Assembly (NCBI GenBank): GCA_036924085.1
Contig: JAVGWX010000008.1
Span: 49,645,019 to 49,709,018 of the forward strand
DNA length: 64,000 nucleotides
Direction of reading: 5' to 3'
From: Ariolimax columbianus
Taxonomy: Eukaryota; Mollusca; Gastropoda; Stylommatophora; Arionidae
Part shown: positions 57,828 through 64,000 of the stretch, one piece after another
Position numbering within the stretch: the stretch's first letter is position 1
Layout of the letters: each line of letters begins with the position of its first letter
The notes under the pieces: generated by a model
What the model was told of the DNA's origin: nothing
The model's input: the letters and a program-made list of their open reading frames with translations, nothing else
The model's database searches: none
Made by a program: the position numbers and the translations under genes

Positions 57828-59009
57828 CTGAAATATATTTTAAACTCTATTATTGCCCCACAGTGGAAGACATTCGGGTTGCCTCTTGATAACAATAACC
57901 TGCATTTGCCAGAGGACTCTCCAACTCATGCTATTGCACACCGTGCCATTCACTAAAGCCATAGTTCCGATGAGGGAAAAACAGCACTAGATTTGAGATT
58001 AAGATCAAGAAATTATACCCCATACTGACACAGAATATGGACGTCAGTGACTTTCAAGGCAGGAGCTCACATGTATGACAACATGGTTATTCCAGACATG
58101 GTACATGGTTGCGAGGTATAATAATAAAACTAATGTTCGCGTAGGCGTCAAATGCCCGTTACGACTATCGACCACTACCATGTCCAACTATCGAGGATTG
58201 TTCATGCGTAGTGTGTCGACCAAAATCCCAACAGATTGACAAGGTAAAGCCCAGTACTCCGCTGTCTCGGGATGAGAGCCGCGAGGGGTGTGTGTGTTCA
58301 ATATTTGTGTCCGCTTTCCTTGTTTGTCCATGTCTGACTTCCTGTTTCTTCGCGTTCCGCCCCCGGGGTCTTTGGATTGTGTCTACCTTCGGGTTAGCGT
58401 GACACTTGCTGTGCTGAGAATACGGTTTTGGGAGAGGCATGCTGTAAATTCCGGTGGAGGGGGGCAGAAAGTAGGCAGCTTCAGTCTAAGCAATAAGGCC
58501 CTTAAGTAGTGATAACCAGGCCTGAAAAATATTGTAAAGTAAAGCGGTACGCTCAATGCCAGCTTGGGCTGTTTTCTCGCGGTATAGTTGGGAGGTATAG
58601 AACCTAGGAAAAGCAGATCCAGTGAAGCTATGAGTTGCTCAAAGAGCAATGGAATGAAGAACTTGAATAGTATATAAATAGACGGATTACAAAACACATA
58701 ATTCATGCACCAAACCACATACAAGGAAGTTTTTAAATTAGGCAGACTGGCTGAGAATTTGGCGTGACAACAGATGAACAATAAAAGTAGCGTCTAGGTG
58801 GTTCTGCTCCTTTTTAAACGTCTCCTCGGATGTTCATTAATGAGATGGAGAGATTGCACGAGTTAAGTCTTCAGTACAACACATAAAAGACAGAAATGAG
58901 TATAAACAACATTTAACTAAGCTACCTGATAATAGAACACACTTCTTATGTCTGATTTAATGTGATTAGAGAAAGAAAGAAAATAACGACTTACACAGTA
59001 GTCAGAAGA

Positions 59010-59285
59010 AAAAGAAGAAGAAGAAGAAGAAGAAGAAGAAAAAGAAGAAGACTAAGAAGAAGAACTAGAAATAAAAAAGAATAGGAAGAATAAGATAACG
59101 CGGAAGAAAAATAATAAAATGAAGAAGAAGAAAAAGAAGAAGAAAAATAAGAAGATGAACTAGAAAAAAAAGAAGAAGAGAAAGAAGCAGAGAAAGAAAA
59201 AGATATAGAGAAGATAAAAAGGAAGAAGAAGAAGAATTAGGAAAATATGAAACATTAGAGGAAGGATAAAAAGAAAAGAAGACGT
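59010..59285. repeat. GAA/AAG-rich purine tract, copy B
   Basis: Expanded counterpart of 9447-9680 in intron 2. Confidence 0.92.
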
Positions 59286-60518
59286 AGAGCTGGTTCTCTG
59301 CTGATCCTGAAATGTTCTAGTATACTTAGCTGAAAATGAATACCTGACGTACTGTTAAGGCAGCTCAAACCAGAACTCGTCATCAAATCGTTGATATAAT
59401 GTACATGAGAGTTTCATCCCCGACCGCAGTGTCTAAAATGGTTTTTACTTTTACCTTTCTGTGACCTTGTTGATGTTGTTGTTCGAAGCTACTCGTTTCG
59501 AATGTCTTTAAAAGCGGGTTATATTGGTTCTTCTTTCATCCAGACGCGCACTTGAGAAGGCTCCTCCGAATGGTCACCCCTAAGGGGATTACAGTGCCGA
59601 TCCCCACCTTGTAGACCAGACTGCTGGGATAGATACAATATGTTTTCAAGATCACGAACGTGGTCTTGGTCAGCATATTTCACGTGGTCATGATTACTCT
59701 TGTATCCCTATGTATAACCTTTAATCTATATATATAATTAGTATCCAGAAGATATGAACGATTGTCATTTTATATAAAATGATGTAGTAATGTGTTACCC
59801 ATAGGGACTCTTAAAGGTACGTAAGATAGGTATGCAGTACGCTTAGAAGACAAGGACCCGTCGCGATAACCGTCCATAAGCCCGATTACCTAACCAACTA
59901 ATGCGTGAGTGGCCATATGAAGGGGAGTAGAACCATGGCATAGATGGCTATATCCTGCTCTTGGGGGCGTGGTGGGAGGACATCCTTGACAACATAGGCC
60001 ACATGTCAAAATAGTGCCAAACAGCGACGGTTTAGCTTGCCGATGTGTAAGTTCGCGTGGTTATAGTTCCTGGTTCGCATATGTTTTATCATTTTACATA
60101 TTGGGATCTAGAAATGGTATGTCAATTTCCTTCACTATGAAGTATTGTACGTTCAGACATTAGCCTAACAAAACAAGATGCCTTTGAACTGACGCTGAAA
60201 GTTAAAGTGTGAAAGACGTAGTTTTGAGCGTTTGTTTTCTTTGTTATCTAACTACTTTTATAGGAGAAACGGATTCAATATACACGCTTGCGTATTATCG
60301 TGTTTAGCTGAGGTGTTTTAGCTTTAGCTGTTTTGTATTGTAGATTTTCATGTAATTTGTAAAATGTTCTCTACATGAAAGGGGTAGTATCAATGTTTTG
60401 TGTGTTACTGTCGGTAGAACCTGTTGAACATGTGAAATGCATGTAAATGTAAACAACTTGTTTGTCAAAATGGATTAGATTGTGAATACGTTTCGTGAAC
60501 GTGTATATTGTAACTTAC

Positions 60519-60670
60519 CTTGTTCCTGACAATGAGCACAGCTCCGCAGATGTGATACCAACCACCATTTTGATTGACCTGGATGGAGGCCTGGTGATGG
60601 TGGGCGAACAGAGCGGCGGGCGTACCGTTCACGATACGTTTCTCTGGTCCTGGGGCTACCAGTGAGGAGG
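60519..60670 (-). CDS. Protease copy B exon 2 (activation site)
   Basis: The RIVNG cleavage site is kept. Three replacements and two silent changes relative to copy A. Confidence 0.94.
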
Positions 60671-61472
60671 CTTGAGAAGAGATACAGAAGGTCAATCTTT
60701 TTTTGTATTCTTTGATTGTATTTGGGATATGCTTTGTGGCAACGTCATATGACAGTGATTTGGTCAGGGCTTTGTAATTCTTTAGAGATGACGTAGGCTT
60801 CTTATCTTATATAGAGAAAATAGATTTGTTAATTTTTAGACAGGAGAGAGGTTTGTTCTATAATAGAGGGTAAATATATTTGTTAATTAATAAAGGAGAG
60901 AGAGGTTTGTTCTCTTACAGAGAAGAAAAAAGTTAGTTAAATTATGGAGAAGAAAACTGTTTTTTAATTTGTATTTAGAGGTGGGAGAGGGGGAATCGGG
61001 ATAGGGGAACTGCCAAAATAATGTCTCAAATAACAACACTTCTACTTCTCATGTATCAGACGTTCCATTTATGTCCCTTTATATTTTTTACAGGCATATG
61101 AAGAAAATATGTCGCGTTTCATGGAAACAAATAGAAGTCATGGAAAAACTAGGACTGGAAAGAGAACTATTGAAAAACATTCAGAGTCGACCAATCGTTC
61201 ATTTACAAAAAGTCAAATATATAGCACTCATGTGAAAACCATAGGAGAGGTAAAGGCAATCGAGCAGTACGTAGGCAACATTACAAGTGGGAGGGTAACA
61301 TCAAACGATGGATGAACAACAGTCTGTGTGTACCCCCAGGACAAGAGATGGAGAATGTTGCAGATCAATTGCAGTTAACTTTAATTCTGGTGACGGCACT
61401 TGAGATGGATTCAATTGAATATACGTTTAAGAAAGAGTCGGGTGATTGTTGATTGTAGAATAAAAGTGACAG

Positions 61473-61688
61473 TTCAAAATTAAATATTATGAAATATTTA
61501 CTTAGTCAGAAAGTGGTGAGTGTTTGGAATGCATTGCCAAGGGATGTGGTTGAGGCAGGGTTAGTTCAAAAATAAATTGGATACTTTCAATTACTTTTAG
61601 CGTTTGTGGAGTGGAATAAACTGGTTGTATTTATACTCTGTAGAACCTTCTAAACCAGTATAATGAAGTTAAATTAAGTTAAGTTAAA
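61473..61688 (+). mobile_element. CR1 LINE 3' fragment, copy B, 5' part deleted
   Basis: Only the last part of the CR1 C-terminus, the 3' element and the tail remain. The left edge is the microhomology deletion junction at TGACAG (61467-61472). Confidence 0.88.
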
Positions 61689-61702
61689 TAAATACAACTT
61701 AC

Positions 61703-61733
61703 CCAGAAGGCAAACAAATACGATTAACTTCAT
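61703..61733 (-). CDS. Protease copy B exon 1 (signal peptide)
   Basis: Identical to copy A: leader MKLIVFVCLL and GTAAGT donor. Confidence 0.9.
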
Positions 61734-61823
61734 AATGACAATGAGTGTCTCATCGACTGTGACTCTGAGACGGCTGATCTGAGATCTGTTGACAACGGTG
61801 ATGATGTTGGCTTACAGTCCGTC

Positions 61824-61831
61824 CTTTTATA
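61824..61831 (-). promoter_or_regulatory. TATA box of protease copy B
   Basis: TATAAAAG on the minus strand, same spacing to ATG as in copy A; the two-base upstream extension differs (TG instead of TA). Confidence 0.72.
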
Positions 61832-62227
61832 CACTATTGCCAACAGCATCATTAAGTCCTGCATGTACTTTCAGAATGTCCTAATCACTTAGAGAAATGC
61901 TAACTTAACCATTGACCGCGAACTGCTATGTTCTGGGACCTTGTATCGGAGCCAAGATACTGAATTTTGGTATTCGCCAATGAGATCGATAGTCCCATAT
62001 TTTAGGTGTACTACCAAGATACTCAAGAGACTGTTGCGGCGCTGGGCTATCCGGGCTTATCGGGACTATGTCATCCGCGTGGACGAGGTCAGTGATGCAC
62101 GTTTGGTCAATAGTGGTTCTATGGTGTTGAGAGGTGAGGCGGTCCAGGAATCATTCGGCAGCATAACAGAAGAGATCAGAAGCAATGACGTAGTCCTGTC
62201 TAACCGCGGTAGATGTTGGGAATCTTT

Positions 62228-62251
62228 CAGAGAGAGAGAGAGAGAGAGAAG

Positions 62252-62285
<34 letters not shown>

Positions 62286-62472
62286 GGGAGAGGGAGAGAG
62301 AGGAAGAGAGAGGGAGAGGGAGAAAGAGAGAGAGAGAAAGGGAGAGAGAGAGAGAGGGCGAGAGAGAGAGGGAGAGAGAGGAAGAGAGAGGAAGAGAAGG
62401 AGAGTGAGAGGGAGAGAGAGAGAGACGGAGAGAGAGAGGGAGAGAGAGAGAGAGGGAGAGAGATAGAGAGAG
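62228..62472. repeat. (GA)n tract, copy B (expanded)
   Basis: About 245 bases against 132 in copy A. The 197-codon frame through it is a repeat artefact. Confidence 0.95.
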
Positions 62473-62539
62473 TTCTCCCGCGACGAATTCTGGCACCGGT
62501 ATTTGTAGACAACGCTTTAATTAATCAAACCTAGAAGCG

Positions 62540-64000
62540 GAGCAGGAGTTCTGATGCCTTGCATGGCTTTCCACAAGAGATGCACGCACTTATATCCAAG
62601 CGGACAACACAGACACGAAATAGACCACATTCTATCCAACTTCAAAACCATCAGAAAATCAGCCCCAAAATAAAACCGCCCACCACCAAACCATAATAAT
62701 AATAGAATATCACAAGCTTCCCGGGCATTATTGGAAGAGAGGCACAAAATGGATCTCAACAATGCAGCTTTCAATGCCTTCATCTCACTCTGCCGTCAAA
62801 AACTCAAAGAAGAGTTTGCCCGCCAGCACCTCTTTGCATCGGTATAGCCACTATGTAGCGTAAAGCTATCTTCTCAGCACATCTCCGAGCACCACCATGC
62901 CAGTCCCTGCCTGAAAGCGCCTGGTGGGTCCCGAACTACATCTAGACTAGACATGGAGAAGATCATCAATGAGTATTACACCGATTTATTCAGGTAATCT
63001 GACCTTCCACCCATCACACCCCACTTTCACCCCTTTCCAAACTTCCTACCCTAAAAAATGAGCCACGCCCTTGAGAGTGGCCGCCTAAGAAATCACTCGA
63101 TGTGTAGATAACATCACTGCAGATGACCTCAAAGCGTGTGGACTACCATTCCATCCAGCCCTAGGACCGATACCTTCAGTCTCTGGTAACTCCAACACAA
63201 TACGTGTCTGCATAGAAAAGGAGACGATGAACGCATTGGAAACTCCCGCCTGTCCCGGCCAACTCTAAACAAAATGTATACTGGCCTGTCCCGGTGAACT
63301 CTATACTAAATGTATACTGTCCTGTCTCGGCCAACTCTATACTAAATGTATACTGGCCTGTCCCGGTGAACTCTATACTAAATGTATACTGTCCTGTCCC
63401 GGTCAACTCTCTACTAAATGTATACTGGCCTGTCCCGGTCAACTCTATACTAAATGTATACTGGCCTGTCCCGGTGAACTCTATACTAAATGTATACTGT
63501 CCTGTCCCGGTCAACTCTATACTAAATGTATACTGGCCTGTCCCGGTCAACTCTATACTAAATGTATACTCGCCTATCCCGATCACCTATATACTAAATG
63601 TATACTCGCCTGTCCTGGTCACCTCTATACTAAATGTATACTCGCCTGTCCCTGGCACCTCTTTACTAAATGTATACTTGCTAGGATGCGTCACCTTCTC
63701 CAAGCTACCCACCGATGAACCACATCTCAATCTGCTGTCGTCTAATTGAAACACACAGAGAGAATCAAACTCCTTTAATCGTCACCTATTATCGATTATA
63801 AGAAAGCATTCGGCTCTGTACAGCCACGTTTCGTCTGCCACTCGCTGCTGGACCAAGGCATTATTTCTGACTATGTCAAAATCCTTGCTAACTACTATTG
63901 AAGAAAGTACGAAAACCTGTCCCCACTTTCAAAAGTCGTTAATAGAATCCGTCCAGAAAGGTGTTTGTCAGGGGGATCCTATCGCATCAGGATGATTTAG
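62540..64000 (+). mobile_element. LINE pseudogene, copy B (runs off window)
   Basis: Counterpart of 13900-15592: linker text, minisatellite, then IDYKKAFGSV and KGVCQGDPI. It is cut by the window edge. Confidence 0.7.
63245..63685. repeat. 36-bp minisatellite, copy B, about 12 units
   Basis: Same unit as 14585-15275 with about seven fewer repeats. Confidence 0.97.

Larger units (their letters stand above)
50721..61733 (-). pseudogene. Chymotrypsin-like serine protease, copy B, six exons, same internal stop
   Basis: The exons are 61703-61733, 60519-60670, 57606-57827, 54680-54881, 52639-52755 and 50721-50782, with the same lengths, phases and GT-AG borders as copy A. TATA and AATAAA signals are kept. 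The same TAG lies at codon 189 (plus-strand 54720-54722), so the shared nonsense change predates the duplication unless both copies rely on recoding. Eight residues differ from copy A: Q19P, M27T, T29A, R76S, R82G, Y87S, P90L and G242D. The triad, activation site and cysteines are unchanged. A product stopped at codon 189 would lack the catalytic serine and two cysteine pairs. Confidence 0.9.
49640..64000. repeat. Direct large duplication, copy B
   Basis: Counterpart of 1-15592 (see copy A). Offsets drift from 49639 at the left to 48408 at the right through small indels, one 1041-bp deletion in intron 1, and shorter minisatellites. It continues beyond the right window edge. Confidence 0.97.

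Noticed and set aside
62066..62534. Arg/Glu-rich and Ser/Leu-rich frames of up to 197 codons
   Set aside because: Reading through a GA tract that changes length between the two copies.

Overview
The window is animal (metazoan) nuclear DNA. The evidence is a spliced serine-protease gene with GT-AG introns, a TATA box and AATAAA signals, a segment of animal-type 18S rDNA, and many non-LTR retrotransposons (LINEs), microsatellites and satellites. The 18S sequence, the LINE mix and the tRNA-like SINE heads suggest a lophotrochozoan, most likely a mollusc. That taxon call is an inference. No bacterial-type operon, CRISPR array or phage is present.

Layout. (1) 1-15592 and 49640-64000 are two direct copies of one segment, about 49.6 kb apart and both running off the window. 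Each carries a minus-strand, six-exon chymotrypsin-like protease gene reconstructed exon by exon: signal peptide, R-IVNG activation site, H67/D118/S216 triad, 261 residues. Both copies share the same in-frame TAG in exon 4, upstream of the catalytic serine, so both look like pseudogenes inactivated before the duplication. Introns hold a hAT-type MITE, CR1 and other LINE remnants, and several minisatellites that differ in length between copies. (2) 13.9-18.2 kb: decayed LINE pseudogenes, one split by a 36-bp minisatellite. (3) 18.4-24.9 kb: a 55-bp satellite array broken by a 5'-truncated CR1 LINE with an open 520-codon frame. (4) 26.9-33.3 kb: SINE-like pieces, a 700-bp pentanucleotide array growing out of a CR1 tail, and a nest of LINE fragments. 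(5) 33.25-38.06 kb: a near-complete LINE with endonuclease, reverse transcriptase and RNase H, stopped only 37 codons early. (6) 38.06-40.64 kb: tandem 18S-derived repeats with a conserved hairpin, fused to the first ~1.24 kb of 18S rDNA and its 5' external spacer. (7) 40.7-49.6 kb: scattered LINE and SINE fragments in otherwise featureless DNA.

Function. Apart from the protease pair, the coding material is all retrotransposon. RNase-H LINE family A (often with a GAA-repeat tail) and CR1 (GTTAA-repeat tail) account for most copies, and several microsatellites appear to start from their tails. The most unusual points are the stop codon shared by both protease copies, the rDNA-hairpin-LINE assembly, and the contrast in divergence between protease exons 2-3 and 4-6.
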